NCBI RefSeq assembly: GCF_001517975.1 | Contig: NZ_KQ950180.1 | Span: 459,853-523,852 of the forward strand | Reading direction: 5' to 3' | Source: Thermobifida cellulosilytica TB100 | GTDB lineage: Bacteria; Actinomycetota; Actinomycetes; Streptosporangiales; Streptosporangiaceae | DNA: 64,000 nt | In this document: piece by piece, positions 7,386 to 16,580 of the stretch | How positions within the stretch are numbered: position 1 is the stretch's first letter | How the letters are laid out: the number at the start of each line of letters is the position of its first letter | Made by a program: the position numbers and the translations under genes | Notes under the pieces: model-generated | The model's database searches: none | What the model was told of the DNA's origin: nothing | Seen by the model: the letters and a program-made list of their open reading frames with translations, nothing else

Positions 7386-9172
7386 CACGACCCGCCTCAC
7401 CGCACCGCGTCTCCCGGCCGCTGCTGCGGATGGTCGCGCTGGCCCGCCCGCGCGGCGTGCGGTTCGCGCTCGGCGTGCTGCTGGGCGCGCTGGCCACCGC
7501 CGCCGGGGTGGGCCTGCTCAGCGTCTCCGCGTGGCTGCTGGCCACCGCCGCCACCCACCCGCCGATCACCGCGCTCGGGGTCGCGGTCGTCGCCACCCGG
7601 GCCTTCGGCGTGACCCGGGGCGTGGCCCGCTACCTGGAGCGCCTGGTCACCCACGACGCGGCGTTCCGCACCCTCGCCGACGTGCGGGTGCGGGTGTACC
7701 AGCGGCTGGCCCGCAGCGAGCCGGTCCGCCGCTTCCGCTCCGGGGACCTGGTGTCGCGGCTGGTCAACGACACCGACGCGACCCAGGACCTGCTGGTGCG
7801 CGGCCTCACCCCGCCGCTGGTCGCCGTCGTGGTGGGCGGCGCGGTGGTGGCGCTGAGCACGGCGCTGTTCGTGCCGGGCGGCCTGCTGCTGGCCGCGGGC
7901 CTGGTCCTGGGCGGGCTGGCCGTCCCGCTGTTCGCGGCCGCGCTGGGCCGCCGGTCGGGCCGCCGCCAGGCCGCGGCGCGCGGCGAGCTGTCCACCGCTC
8001 TGGTCGACACCCTCTACGGCGCCCCCGACCTGGTCGCCTACGGGGCGATGGAGCAAGCCGTGCTCCGGGTGGAGCGCGCCGACGCCGAGCTGACCCGGCT
8101 GGCCCGGCGCGACGCCGCGGTCCTGGGCCTGGGCTCGGGGGCGAGCGCGCTGGTCGCCGGAGCGACCGTGTGGGCCACCCTGCTGCTGGGCGTGGCGGCG
8201 GTCGCGGGCGGCGCGCTCGACGCGGTCCCGTTCGCGGTGGTCGTGCTGACCGCGCTGGCGGCCTTCGAGATCGTCGCGCCGCTGCCCGCGGTGGCGGCCA
8301 AGCTGGCGGCGATCCGCGCCAGCGGGGCCCGCCTGTTCGACGTGCTGGACACCGAGCCCGCGGTGCGGGTGGCCGAGGCCCCCGCCGACCGGCCGGGGCT
8401 GCCCGAGGAGGGCGCGGCGACGCTGCGGGTGCGCGGCCTGCGCGTGCGCTACGGCCCCGACGAGCCGTGGGCGCTGGACGGGATCGACCTCGACCTGCCC
8501 CCCGGCAGGCGGATCGCCGTGCTCGGCCCGAGCGGCTCCGGCAAGAGCACGCTGGCGTCGGTGCTGTTCCGCTTCCGCGACCCCGACGCGGGGACGGTGA
8601 CGCTGGACGGCGCCGACATCACCGAGCACCCGGCCGACGAGGTGCGCCGCTTCATCAGCGGGGTGCCGCAGGACCCGCACATCTTCGCCAGCACCCTGCG
8701 CGAGAACCTGCGGCTGGCGCGGCCCGGGGCCGACGACGCCCAGGTGTGGGAGGCGCTGGAGCGGGCGCGGCTCGCCGAGGACGTGCGCGCGACCATGCCC
8801 GACGGGCTGGACACCCAGGTGGGCGCGCACGGGGCGCGGCTCAGCGGCGGCATGCGGCAGCGGCTGGCGCTGGCCCGGGCCCTGCTGGCCCAGCCCCGCA
8901 TCCTGGTGCTGGACGAGCCCACCACGCACCTGGACCCCGACACCCGCGACGCGGTGCTCGACGACCTGCTGGCGGCCTCCGAGGGGTACTCCACCCTGCT
9001 GATCACCCACGACCTGGCGCGGCTGGAGCACATGGACGAGATCTACGTGATCGTCGACGGCCGGGTGGTGCAGCGCGGCTCCCACGCCGACCTGCTGGCG
9101 GAGAAGGGCTGGTACCGCCGTGCCCACGGCCTGGGCGACCCTCCGCGGGGCGGCCTGCGGGTGGTGCGGTGA
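7382..9172 (+). CDS. cydC: Thiol reductant ABC exporter, CydC subunit
   Basis: A 596-residue partner of CydD. I chose the ATG at 7382 because it overlaps the cydD stop (ATGA) and gives the expected N-terminus MTRPASPHRVSRPLLRMVAL; the same frame is open far upstream, but only as a shadow of cydD. An ABC transmembrane domain fills about residues 15-310. The nucleotide-binding domain shows GPSGSGKST (Walker A), LSGGMRQRL (signature) and ILVLDEPTTHLD (Walker B), followed by the H-loop ITHDLARL. As the last gene of cydABDC it is followed by a hairpin at 9211-9234. Confidence 0.94.
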   Translation: MTRPASPHRVSRPLLRMVALARPRGVRFALGVLLGALATAAGVGLLSVSAWLLATAATHPPITALGVAVVATRAFGVTRGVARYLERLVTHDAAFRTLADVRVRVYQRLARSEPVRRFRSGDLVSRLVNDTDATQDLLVRGLTPPLVAVVVGGAVVALSTALFVPGGLLLAAGLVLGGLAVPLFAAALGRRSGRRQAAARGELSTALVDTLYGAPDLVAYGAMEQAVLRVERADAELTRLARRDAAVLGLGSGASALVAGATVWATLLLGVAAVAGGALDAVPFAVVVLTALAAFEIVAPLPAVAAKLAAIRASGARLFDVLDTEPAVRVAEAPADRPGLPEEGAATLRVRGLRVRYGPDEPWALDGIDLDLPPGRRIAVLGPSGSGKSTLASVLFRFRDPDAGTVTLDGADITEHPADEVRRFISGVPQDPHIFASTLRENLRLARPGADDAQVWEALERARLAEDVRATMPDGLDTQVGAHGARLSGGMRQRLALARALLAQPRILVLDEPTTHLDPDTRDAVLDDLLAASEGYSTLLITHDLARLEHMDEIYVIVDGRVVQRGSHADLLAEKGWYRRAHGLGDPPRGGLRVVR

Positions 9173-9210
9173 ACTGACTCAGTGCTTTCCGCCGTATCAG
9201 CCACTTTCCC

Positions 9211-9234
9211 TCCGGTACGCCCGGCCGTACCGGA
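9211..9234 (+). terminator. Hairpin after cydABDC
   Basis: A 9-bp perfect stem (TCCGGTACG at 9211-9219, complement at 9226-9234) with a 6-nt loop, 39 bp after the cydC stop and before the next gene. It probably ends the cyd operon. Confidence 0.5.
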
Positions 9235-9267
9235 ACCGGAGTGCCCGCACGGCGCTATTGTCGCCCC

Positions 9268-10095
9268 GTGACTCTTCTGCGCGAGATCTTCACCGGTGTC
9301 GGCGCGCTGCTCCGCGGATTCGGCATGATCCTGCGGCGGCCGAAGCTGTTCCTGCTGGGAGCGCTGCCTCCCCTGATCACCTCCATCCTGTTCCTGGTCG
9401 CCCTGATCGCGCTGGTGGCGCAGATCGACCCCCTCGTCTCCTGGATGACGCCGTTCGCCGACGACTGGAGCGACGGCTGGGCCACCACCGTCCGGGTGGC
9501 CCTCGGCATCGTCCTCGTCGCCGCGTCCGTGCTGCTCATGGTCATCGGCTTCACCACGATCACCCTGGCGCTCGGCTCCCCCCTCTACGACAAGATCGCC
9601 GAGGAGGTCGAGCAGGAGCTGGGCGACGCGCCCGAACCGCTGGACGAGCCGCTGCTGAGGTCGCTCATGCGGGCGCTGCGCATCTCGCTGACGCTGATCC
9701 TCATCTCCGTGGCCACGGCGATCCCGCTGTTCGTCGCCGGCTTCCTCCCGGTGGTGGGGCAGACGGTGGTGCCGGTGGTCTCGACGCTGGTCGGCGGCTG
9801 GCTGCTGGGCGCGGAACTGATCGGTTCGGCGTTCGAGCGGCGCGGCCTGCTGCGGCTGCGGGACCGGTTCGCGGGCCTGCGGCGCCGCAGGCTGCGCTCG
9901 CTGGGCTTCGCGGTGCCCGCGTTCCTGCTGCTGTCGATCCCGTTCGTGGCGGTCGTGGTGTTCCCCGCGGCCACGGCGGGCGGCACCATCCTGGCCCGCG
10001 GCCTGCTGCCGCCGACGCTGCCGCCCCGGCCGGGCCAGGCCCCGCTCCCCGGGCAGGCCGCCCCGCCCCGGCAGTCCCCCCAGGTCGGCCCCTGA
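9268..10095 (+). CDS. EI24/CysZ-like domain integral membrane protein
   Basis: A 275-residue membrane protein of the EI24 (CysZ/DUF540) family with about four to five hydrophobic segments. It begins MTLLREIFTGVGALLRGFGMILRRPKLFLLGALPPLI, and the LGSPLYDKIAEEVE segment is family-typical. A GTG at 9241 would add nine residues, but the GTG at 9268 gives the usual N-terminus. It is preceded by a -10-like TATTGT at about 9256-9261, placing a transcription start at or next to the GTG, so the message may be leaderless (inference). CysZ proteins transport sulphate; actinobacterial EI24 proteins are uncharacterised, so I do not assign a substrate. It is convergent with ddl. Confidence 0.82.
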   Translation: MTLLREIFTGVGALLRGFGMILRRPKLFLLGALPPLITSILFLVALIALVAQIDPLVSWMTPFADDWSDGWATTVRVALGIVLVAASVLLMVIGFTTITLALGSPLYDKIAEEVEQELGDAPEPLDEPLLRSLMRALRISLTLILISVATAIPLFVAGFLPVVGQTVVPVVSTLVGGWLLGAELIGSAFERRGLLRLRDRFAGLRRRRLRSLGFAVPAFLLLSIPFVAVVVFPAATAGGTILARGLLPPTLPPRPGQAPLPGQAAPPRQSPQVGP

Positions 10096-10115
10096 CCCCG
10101 TCCCGAAAGACGCGC

Positions 10116-10146
10116 GGAGCCCCGGGCGGGTGGCGCCCAGGGCTCC
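10116..10146. terminator. Hairpin between convergent EI24 gene and ddl
   Basis: A 13-bp stem with one C-A mismatch (GGAGCCCCGGGCG at 10116-10128, partner at 10134-10146) and a 5-nt loop, about 20 bp from each of the two converging stop codons. It probably serves both strands. Confidence 0.6.
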
Positions 10147-10168
10147 GGCGTGCGCGGGCGCGGCCCGC

Positions 10169-11284
10169 TCAGCGCAGTCCGGTGCGGCGGTTGAGGGCGG
10201 TGCGGATCAGGCGGTCCACCAGCGCCGGGTAGTCCAGGCCGCTGGCCGCCCACATCTGCGGGAACGCCGAGGAGGGGGTGAACCCCGGCAGGGTGTTGAG
10301 CTCGTTGACGTAGAGTTCGCCGTCGTCGCCGTAGAAGAAGTCCACCCGGGCCAGCCCTTCGCAGCCCAGCGCCTCGAAGGCGTCGGCGGCCAGGCGGCGC
10401 ACCCGCCGGGTCACCTCGTCGGGCAGGTCCGCGGGGATGCTGAGGCTGCTGCTGGACAGGTACTTGGCCTCGAAGTCGTAGAAGTCGTAGCCCTCGGCGA
10501 CGTGGATCTCGGCGGGCAGCGACACGTCGGGCTCGCCGCCGTCGAGGCTCTCCAGCACGCCGCACTCGATCTCGCGGCCCCGGATGCCCGCCTCGACGAT
10601 GACCTTGGGGTCGTGGGCGCGGGCCGCCTCGACCGCCTCGACGACCGCCTCGGTGTCGGTGGCGTCGGGCACCCGGCTGATGCCGATGCTGGACCCGGCG
10701 CGCGCGGGCTTGACGAAGACGACCCCGCCGAGCGTGGCGATGTTGTCCAGGACGCGCTTGCGGTCGCGGGTCCACGCCCGGTCGCTGACCGCCAGGTACG
10801 GGCCGGTCTTCAGGCCCTGCCCGGTGAGCAGCGCCTTCATGAACACCTTGTCCATGGAGGCGGCGCTGGCGAAGACGCCCGCCCCCGCGTAGCGCACCTC
10901 GGCCAGCTCCAGCAGGCCCTGGAGGGTGCCGTCCTCCCCGAAGGGGCCGTGCAGCAGCGGCAGCACCACGTCGACCTGCCCGAGCAGGCGGGGCACGGCC
11001 TCCGGTGCGACCTCCAGGAAGGCGCCGGGGGTGATGAGGGCCAGCGCCAGCCCCGGACCGGTGTCGGGGACGCTGGGCAGGCGGCCGTCGACGATCGCCA
11101 GCTCGCTGGGATCGACGTCGACCAGTCTCCAGTGGCCGTCCCGGGTGATCCCGACGGGCACGACCTCGTAGCGTTCGGTGTCGATGACGGACAGCACGCT
11201 TCCCGCGGTGACGCAGGAGATCTCGTGTTCGGAACTGCGCCCGCCGAAGACGACGGCGACCCGGATCTTTTGCGGCTCAGACAT
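10169..11284 (-). CDS. ddl: D-alanine--D-alanine ligase
   Basis: A 371-residue ATP-grasp ligase that makes D-Ala-D-Ala for peptidoglycan. The N-terminus IRVAVVFGGRSSEHEISC is diagnostic, PLLHGPFGEDGTLQGLLE is the conserved central block, and the ATP-grasp part shows VFVKPARAGSSIGISRV and the Mg-binding end NELNTLPGFTPSSAFPQ. The ATG at 11282-11284 has AAGG about 8 nt upstream; an upstream in-frame codon would add 13 residues not seen in the family. In Streptomyces ddl sits next to DUF3515 and thiL; here the cyd block lies between them. Confidence 0.94.
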   Translation of the reverse strand: MSEPQKIRVAVVFGGRSSEHEISCVTAGSVLSVIDTERYEVVPVGITRDGHWRLVDVDPSELAIVDGRLPSVPDTGPGLALALITPGAFLEVAPEAVPRLLGQVDVVLPLLHGPFGEDGTLQGLLELAEVRYAGAGVFASAASMDKVFMKALLTGQGLKTGPYLAVSDRAWTRDRKRVLDNIATLGGVVFVKPARAGSSIGISRVPDATDTEAVVEAVEAARAHDPKVIVEAGIRGREIECGVLESLDGGEPDVSLPAEIHVAEGYDFYDFEAKYLSSSSLSIPADLPDEVTRRVRRLAADAFEALGCEGLARVDFFYGDDGELYVNELNTLPGFTPSSAFPQMWAASGLDYPALVDRLIRTALNRRTGLR

Positions 11285-11352
11285 GATGCACGACCTTATC
11301 TCGCCGCCCCGCAAATCTGACAACAGTCACGACCGACGAAACACGGGATTTG

Positions 11353-12573
11353 TCACTCCTTGACGGGCAATTCATCCAGAGCGCGCAGGGCGTCGGCGAT
11401 CAGGTCGGCCGGGTCCTCCAGCCCGATGGAGAAGCGCACCGCGCCCGGCTCGATCCCGGCCGCGCGCAGCGTGGCGTCCGACATCTGCCGGTGCGTCGTG
11501 GAGGCGACGTGGCTGACCAGCGTGTGCGTGCCGCCCAGGGAGGGCGCGACGGTCGCCAGGCGCAGCCGGTCGGCGAACGCCGTCCCGGCGTCCCGGCCGC
11601 CGCGGGGGGTGACCGTGACGACCGCGCCGAAGCGGGTGCCCCCGGGGCCGCTGTCGAACAGCTTGCGCGCCAGTTCGTGGCCCGGGTGGTCGGGCAGGCT
11701 CGGGTGGTCCACGCGGGCCACGGCCGGGTGCCGCCGCACCGCGGCCGCGAACTCGGCGGCCGTGGCGCACTGGCGCTCCACGCGCAGCGGCAGCGTCTCC
11801 AGGCCGCGGTGGAGCAGGAACGCCTCGTCGGCGGCCAGGTGGGGGCCCAGGTCGACCCGGGCCTCGCGGATGCGGTCCATCAGCTCGGGGCGGGCCACCG
11901 CCACTCCCCCGGTGGCGTCGGAGTGCCCGCCGAGGTACTTGGTGGCCGAGTGCAGCACCACGTCGGCGCCGTGCTCCAGCGGGCGGCACACCACCGGGGA
12001 GGCGAACGTGGAGTCCACCACGAGCAGCGCCCCGGCCTCGTGGGCGGCGGCGGCGAGCGCGGGCAGGTCCGAGACGAGCATGGACGGGTTGGACAGGGTC
12101 TCGGTGTAGACGAGCGCGGTCTCGGCGCGCAGCGCGGCGCGGACCGCGGCGGGGTCGCCCGCGTCGACGAAGTCGACGTCCACGCCGAACCGCCGCAGCA
12201 GGGAGTCCAGCAGCTTGTAGGTGTTGCCGTACAGGGCGCGGGAGGCCACCACGTGCGCGCCCGCGCGGGTCAGGGCCAGCAGCGTGGTGCTGATGGCGGC
12301 CATGCCGGAGGCGAAGCCCTGGCCGTGCACCTCGCCCGGGACCCGCTCGCCCTCCAGGGCGGCCACCGCGGCGGCGAACGCGTCGCTGTTGGGGGAGTCG
12401 ATGCGCGCGTAGGAGTACTTCCCGCCGCCGTTCAGGCTCGCGGCGTACTCCTGGGAGGTCTCGAAGGCGTAGGTGGAGGCGCGGTACACCGGGATGCGCA
12501 TCGGGGTGCCCGCCCGGGGTGCGACTGCCGCCGCGCGGATCGCCCTGGTGTGTTCGCCGTAGTGCGATGCCAT
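11353..12573 (-). CDS. Cys/Met metabolism PLP enzyme (cystathionine gamma-lyase/synthase-like)
   Basis: A 406-residue fold-type I PLP enzyme of the trans-sulfuration family. The internal aldimine lysine is Lys212 in HSATKYLGGHSD, Asp187 (VVDSTFASP) contacts the PLP ring nitrogen, and YSYARIDSPNSDAF near residue 53 supplies the phosphate-binding Tyr/Arg. It could be a cystathionine gamma-lyase, cystathionine gamma-synthase or methionine gamma-lyase; motifs alone do not separate them. A strong GGAGG lies 7-8 nt before the ATG at 12573. It sits between ddl and gpsA, adjacent genes in some relatives, so it is an accessory insertion in an otherwise conserved neighbourhood. Confidence 0.87.
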   Translation of the reverse strand: MASHYGEHTRAIRAAAVAPRAGTPMRIPVYRASTYAFETSQEYAASLNGGGKYSYARIDSPNSDAFAAAVAALEGERVPGEVHGQGFASGMAAISTTLLALTRAGAHVVASRALYGNTYKLLDSLLRRFGVDVDFVDAGDPAAVRAALRAETALVYTETLSNPSMLVSDLPALAAAAHEAGALLVVDSTFASPVVCRPLEHGADVVLHSATKYLGGHSDATGGVAVARPELMDRIREARVDLGPHLAADEAFLLHRGLETLPLRVERQCATAAEFAAAVRRHPAVARVDHPSLPDHPGHELARKLFDSGPGGTRFGAVVTVTPRGGRDAGTAFADRLRLATVAPSLGGTHTLVSHVASTTHRQMSDATLRAAGIEPGAVRFSIGLEDPADLIADALRALDELPVKE

Positions 12574-12661
12574 TCCCGAACCTCCTCAGCGAGAACTCTG
12601 CTCCCCCATTGTGCCGCCCGTCCCGCCGACGGCGTCCGGGGCGGCGCTCCTCCGTGCCCCG

Positions 12662-13144
12662 TCACCGGGGCGCGGCGTCCGCCACGCGGGTGGCCCGTGC
12701 GAAGAAGAAGGTGGCGATCCCGTAGAGCACCCCGCCGGCCAGCCAGACGGGGGTCCACAGGAACAGGTGCCACAGCAGCACCGGGCGGAAGGCGGCGGAG
12801 ACGTCGACGACGCCGGCGACCATGAGCACCTGCTGGACCAGGCTGGCGCCCCCGTACAGGCACAGCAGCGCGGTCACTCCCCAGCCGGCCAGGAGCACGA
12901 GCCACCGGGGGAAGAGGGTCCCCCAGCGCTGTGCGAGCGCCAGGGCTCCCGGCACCCCGGCGAGCTTGAGGAGGGCCGAGAGCCACACCGCGGCCACGAC
13001 CGCGGGGTCGCCGGAGAGCGCGGGGCCGGTGACGGCCTCCCCGATCGTGTCCAGCAGCGCGGTGCCGCCCAGGGCCCAGTAGAAGCTGACCGCGGCGAAG
13101 AGCAGCGCCCACACCGCAGCGCCGTAGGCGGGCCACCGGGGCAC
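12662..13144 (-). CDS. DUF3995-type membrane protein
   Basis: A 160-residue hydrophobic protein with four predicted transmembrane helices. The segment FAAVSFYWALGGTALLDTIG near the N-terminus resembles the SxYWAxGG motif of DUF3995 proteins. The function is unknown. The start is a GTG at 13142-13144 with only a weak GGGG upstream, so the true start could differ slightly. It lies 88 bp upstream of the trans-sulfuration gene on the same strand and may be transcribed with it. No catalytic motif is visible. Confidence 0.68.
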   Translation of the reverse strand: MPRWPAYGAAVWALLFAAVSFYWALGGTALLDTIGEAVTGPALSGDPAVVAAVWLSALLKLAGVPGALALAQRWGTLFPRWLVLLAGWGVTALLCLYGGASLVQQVLMVAGVVDVSAAFRPVLLWHLFLWTPVWLAGGVLYGIATFFFARATRVADAAPR

Positions 13145-13296
13145 CCCGATGCCGTCCAGCAGGCGCGGCCGACCGCGCTGTCCGTCGTTTCCGAGAGTAC
13201 GTATGCCGTCCTCACCCCTTCACGGTCCGACGGGCCTGTCCGTGCGGTCCGGCCTCCCGGCCCGCCGCCGGGCCGGAGAGGACCACAACCGCGGCG

Positions 13297-14307
13297 TCAC
13301 ACCCCGTAGCGCTCGGGTTTGGCGCTGCGGGACATGAAGGCCAGCAGCGCATCCGCGGGCGGCAGCCCGTGGTACATCATCGCCACCACGGCCTCGGTGA
13401 TGGGCATGTCCACCCCGTGGGCGCGGGCCAGGGCCAGGATCGACTGGGAGGACTTGACGCCCTCGGCGGTCTGCCGCGTCTCGGCGACCACCTCCTCCAG
13501 GGTCATGCCGGAGCCCAGCTTCTCCCCGAAGGTGCGGTTGCGGGAGAGCGGCGAGCTGCACGTGGCCACCAGGTCGCCCAGTCCGGCGAGTCCGGCGAGG
13601 GTGTACTCGTCGGCGCCGAGCGCGACCGCCAGGCGCACGGTCTCGGCGAGGCCCCGGGTGATCAGGGCGGCCTTGGCGTTGTCGCCGAAGCCCATGCCCA
13701 CGGCCACGCCCACGGCCAGCGCGATGACGTTCTTGACCGCGCCGCCCAGTTCCACCCCGATGACGTCGGTGTTGGTGTAGGGGCGGAAGTAACCGGACTT
13801 GCAGATGTGTTGCAGGCGGGTGGCCGTCTCCTCGTCGGTGCAGGCGACCACGGCCGTGGCGGGCTGCCGTTCGGCGATCTCCCGGGCCAGGTTGGGTCCG
13901 GACAGCACCGCGACGCGGTGGGCGGGCAGCTTCAGCACCTCCGAGATGACCTCGCTCATCCGGCGGGAGGTGCCGACCTCGATGCCCTTCATCAGGCTCA
14001 CGACGACGGCGTCGGACGGCACGGCGTCCGCCCAGGCCGCCAGGTTGGCGCGGAGCGTCTGCGCGGGCACGGCGATGACCGCGAAGTCGGCGCCCTCCAG
14101 CGCCTCCCGCACGTCGCCGGTGGCGCGCAGGCGCGGGTTGAGCGTGATCCCCGGCAGGTAGTCGGGGTTCTCGTGGCGGGTGTTGACCGCCTCGACCACC
14201 TCCGCGCGCCTGCCCCACAGCACCGTCTCCGCGGCTCCCGCGTCGGCCACCACGTTCGCGAAGGCCGTCCCCCACGATCCGCTGCCGAGCACCGCCACCT
14301 TGGTCAC
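13297..14307 (-). CDS. gpsA: Glycerol-3-phosphate dehydrogenase [NAD(P)+]
   Basis: A 336-residue cytosolic enzyme that makes sn-glycerol 3-phosphate from dihydroxyacetone phosphate for phospholipid synthesis. The N-terminal Rossmann motif is [19 protein letters not shown]; other landmarks are the [16 protein letters not shown] and [12 protein letters not shown] blocks and [15 protein letters not shown] with the catalytic lysine. The start GTG at 14305-14307 overlaps the plsC stop by 4 bp (GTGA), showing translational coupling of two consecutive steps: GpsA makes the backbone, PlsC acylates it. The ending [11 protein letters not shown] is typical for actinobacteria. Confidence 0.94.
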   Translation of the reverse strand: MTKVAVLGSGSWGTAFANVVADAGAAETVLWGRRAEVVEAVNTRHENPDYLPGITLNPRLRATGDVREALEGADFAVIAVPAQTLRANLAAWADAVPSDAVVVSLMKGIEVGTSRRMSEVISEVLKLPAHRVAVLSGPNLAREIAERQPATAVVACTDEETATRLQHICKSGYFRPYTNTDVIGVELGGAVKNVIALAVGVAVGMGFGDNAKAALITRGLAETVRLAVALGADEYTLAGLAGLGDLVATCSSPLSRNRTFGEKLGSGMTLEEVVAETRQTAEGVKSSQSILALARAHGVDMPITEAVVAMMYHGLPPADALLAFMSRSAKPERYGV

Positions 14308-15056
14308 TTCGCGCCCCCGCCGTCGCCCTGGCCCAGCTCCTGGCCGCGCGCCCTGCGGGGGTCGTAGGGCTCCAGCGGCGGCTGCTCGCCGCGGATGTCC
14401 GCCTGGAGCCGGGTGATGGCGCTCATGATGTCGGCGGTCGCCTCGCGCAGGGTGGTCGCGGTCAGCGGCTGGCCGCGGTAGGAGGACAGGTCCACCGGCG
14501 GTCCGGCGACGACCTCGACGGGGGTGCGGGGGAAGAGCCGGAGCTTCTTGGTGCCGTAGGGGAGGAGGCGCTGCTCGCCCCAGTGGGCCACCGGGACCAC
14601 CGGGACTCCGGTGCGCAGCGCGAGCCGCGCCACCCCGGTCTTGGCGGCCATGGGCCACAGGTCGGGGTCGCGGGTGCAGGTGCCCTCGGGGTAGAAGATC
14701 ACCGCGGCGCCGTGCTCGGTGAGCGCCTCCTCGGCCTCGTGCAGCGCCTTGACGGCGTCGGCGGTGCCCCGGTGGACGGGGATCTGGCCGAGTTTACGCA
14801 CCGCCGGTCCGATGACGGGGATGCGGAAGACGCCCTCCTTGGCGGTGAAGGTCGGCCAGCGGCGTCCGGCGACGTACAGGAAGTGGGCGACCGTCAGGGG
14901 GTCGGCCACCGACAGGTGGTTGGCCGCGATGATCACTCCCCCCTCGCGGGGGATGTGCTCTTGGCCACGCCAGGTGGGCCTGGTGACGGAAGCGATGAGC
15001 GGACGTACGACACAGACGGCGAGCGCCTTCAGCCAGCGCGACTCGCGGCGTTTCAT
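14304..15056 (-). CDS. plsC: 1-acyl-sn-glycerol-3-phosphate acyltransferase
   Basis: A 250-residue membrane-associated acyltransferase making phosphatidic acid. It has the PlsC motifs in order: NHLSVADP (HX4D-type catalytic block, residues about 46-53), the substrate-binding FPEGT-type sequence here [11 protein letters not shown], and [12 protein letters not shown]. Start ATG at 15054-15056 ([12 protein letters not shown]) has GGAGGAG 5 nt upstream. It overlaps gpsA by 4 bp. The C-terminal tail is charged and Gly-rich. The gene is divergent from cofC at 15220, so the 163-bp gap holds promoters for both. Confidence 0.92.
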   Translation of the reverse strand: MKRRESRWLKALAVCVVRPLIASVTRPTWRGQEHIPREGGVIIAANHLSVADPLTVAHFLYVAGRRWPTFTAKEGVFRIPVIGPAVRKLGQIPVHRGTADAVKALHEAEEALTEHGAAVIFYPEGTCTRDPDLWPMAAKTGVARLALRTGVPVVPVAHWGEQRLLPYGTKKLRLFPRTPVEVVAGPPVDLSSYRGQPLTATTLREATADIMSAITRLQADIRGEQPPLEPYDPRRARGQELGQGDGGGAK

Positions 15057-15219
15057 GTGGACTCCTCCGATCGGTTGACGTTCCGGCGCCCGCCCCGTCG
15101 CGGGTGTCCGCGCAACCTTCCAGCACTCCATTGTCAGGGCTGCGGGAAGGTGCCGTTCCCGGTTCCTTCCGGCGGGGACATAGTCTCTTCTACCGGTTCC
15201 CAATCGACCGGTCGGGGGG

Positions 15220-15885
15220 ATGGTGGACGCGGAACTGACACGTCGGCGCTGGTCGGTCGTGGTGCCGGTGAAGAGGCTGGCTGCGGCCAAGTCCCGGCTC
15301 GCCGAGTTCGTCGGCGCCCGCCGGGCGGACCTGGCGCTGGCGCTCGCCTGCGACACGGTGCGTGCGGTCGCGGCGACGCCCGGGGTGGCTGCGGTGTTCG
15401 CGGTCACCGAGGATGCCACGGCCGCCGCGGCACTGGAACGGCTCGGGGCGCACGTGGTCACGGGGGAGCCCGGGACCGGGCTCAACGCGGCGCTGCGGCA
15501 CGGTGCGGCCCGCGCCCGCCAGCTCTGTCCGGACGCCGGGGTGTGCGCGCTGTCCGCGGATCTTCCGGCGCTGCGCCCGGCCGAGCTGGCGCGGGTGCTG
15601 GCCGCGGCGGCGGCCTACCCGTGCGCCTTCCTCGCCGACGCCCACGGGGTGGGGACCACGCTGTACAGCACCGCTCCCCGGGAGGTGTTCGCCCCCTCCT
15701 TCGAAGGGCGGTCGCGGCTGCGGCACCGGGAGGGCGGGGCCGTGGAACTGGACCTGGAGGGGGTCGCCACGGTCCGCTGCGACGTGGACACCCCCGACGA
15801 CCTGCGGACCGCCGCCCTGCTCGGGGTGGGGCCGCACACCGCCGCGCTGCTGGACGCCCTGGGCGTGGCGCCGGTCGGCGGCTGA
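15220..15885 (+). CDS. cofC: Phosphoenolpyruvate/2-phospho-L-lactate guanylyltransferase (F420 biosynthesis)
   Basis: A 221-residue nucleotidyltransferase (FbiD in actinobacterial usage) that activates PEP or phospholactate with GTP in coenzyme F420 biosynthesis. The N-terminus WSVVVPVKRLAAAKSRLAEF contains the glycosyltransferase-A-like nucleotide-binding loop with its lysines; ALSADLPALRPAEL carries the Asp that binds metal, and DVDTPDDLRTA is the conserved C-terminal metal site. ATG 15220 follows a GGGGGG ribosome-binding stretch. It is convergent with the HU gene across a 10-bp hairpin. Presence of cofC implies that the organism makes F420. Confidence 0.9.
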   Translation: MVDAELTRRRWSVVVPVKRLAAAKSRLAEFVGARRADLALALACDTVRAVAATPGVAAVFAVTEDATAAAALERLGAHVVTGEPGTGLNAALRHGAARARQLCPDAGVCALSADLPALRPAELARVLAAAAAYPCAFLADAHGVGTTLYSTAPREVFAPSFEGRSRLRHREGGAVELDLEGVATVRCDVDTPDDLRTAALLGVGPHTAALLDALGVAPVGG

Positions 15886-15900
15886 GGTCCCGGCATGCCG

Positions 15901-15932
15901 CTGCCCGGGGCCCCGTGCGGGACCCCGGGCAG
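15901..15932. terminator. Bidirectional terminator between cofC and HU gene
   Basis: A perfect 10-bp stem (CTGCCCGGGG at 15901-15910, complement at 15923-15932) with a 12-nt loop, 15 bp past the cofC stop and 22 bp past the stop of the converging HU gene. Confidence 0.7.
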
Positions 15933-15954
15933 CGGTGCGGCGGTCGAACGGCCG

Positions 15955-16233
15955 TTACTTCTCGCCGTTCACCAGGGCCTTGAAATCAGCGCCGGGACGG
16001 AACTTCGGAACGAAGCTCGCCGGGACGTTGATGGTGGCTCCGGTGGAGGGGTTGCGGGCGGTGCGGGCCGCTCGTTCGGCCTTCTCAAAGACCCCGAACC
16101 CCGTGATGGCCACCTTGTCGCCCTTGGCGACGGTCTGCTGGATCGTGTCCAGAACGGCGTTGACGGCTTCCGTGGCGGTCTTCTTGTCCCCCAGCCGCCC
16201 CGAAATCGCGTCGATCAGATCACGCTTGTTCAT
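15955..16233 (-). CDS. hup: HU family DNA-binding protein
   Basis: A 92-residue nucleoid protein. It starts [20 protein letters not shown] and has the HU/IHF signature [22 protein letters not shown]; the end [17 protein letters not shown] is typical of actinobacterial short HU without the Lys/Ala-rich histone-like tail. I chose the ATG at 16231-16233, with GGAGGAACC just upstream, over a frame extension to 16296 that would add 21 unrelated residues. It binds DNA non-specifically as a dimer. It lies downstream of the leuC-leuD group on the same strand. Confidence 0.94.
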   Translation of the reverse strand: MNKRDLIDAISGRLGDKKTATEAVNAVLDTIQQTVAKGDKVAITGFGVFEKAERAARTARNPSTGATINVPASFVPKFRPGADFKALVNGEK

Positions 16234-16310
16234 GGTTCCTCCGGTTCCCCCTTGCTCGCTTGAAACTAGGGGAAACCAGGGGGCTGACACAAACACAAAC
16301 GCCTGTCAGA

Positions 16311-16580
16311 TCAGCGTGTCGGGGCTTCTTTGGCCGCTTCGGCCAGCTCAGCCAGCATGCGGTCGAGCCGTTCCGACGCCTGAACCGGGTCCCTTTTGAC
16401 CCGTTCTGTCACCATTAACAGCCTACGAATCACCTGAATCCGAACGGTTTCGGGAAGGGAATTCGCCTGGCGGTGGGCTTCTTTGAGCCGTTTTGCCAAA
16501 TCTCGGTAAAATTCCCGCTCCGCCGCAGATTCCGGGTCTTCTTCGGCTTCCGGCGGCTCTACTGGGTGACCGGCAGCCAT
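16311..16580 (-). CDS. Small hypothetical protein overlapping the leuD 3' end
   Basis: An 89-residue acidic-then-basic, helix-rich protein ([20 protein letters not shown]..., then [20 protein letters not shown] and a C-terminal helix rich in Glu, Leu and Ala). I do not recognise a family. The ATG at 16578-16580 lies inside the end of leuD, giving a 22-bp overlap with a leuD stop at 16559-16561, so it would depend on leuD translation. No membrane segment, Cys or catalytic motif is visible; amphipathic helices with heptad-like Leu suggest a coiled coil or a protein-protein adaptor. Codon use is slightly less GC-biased than in leuD. It is real if conserved in relatives; otherwise it may be spurious. 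Confidence 0.6.
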   Translation of the reverse strand: MAAGHPVEPPEAEEDPESAAEREFYRDLAKRLKEAHRQANSLPETVRIQVIRRLLMVTERVKRDPVQASERLDRMLAELAEAAKEAPTR

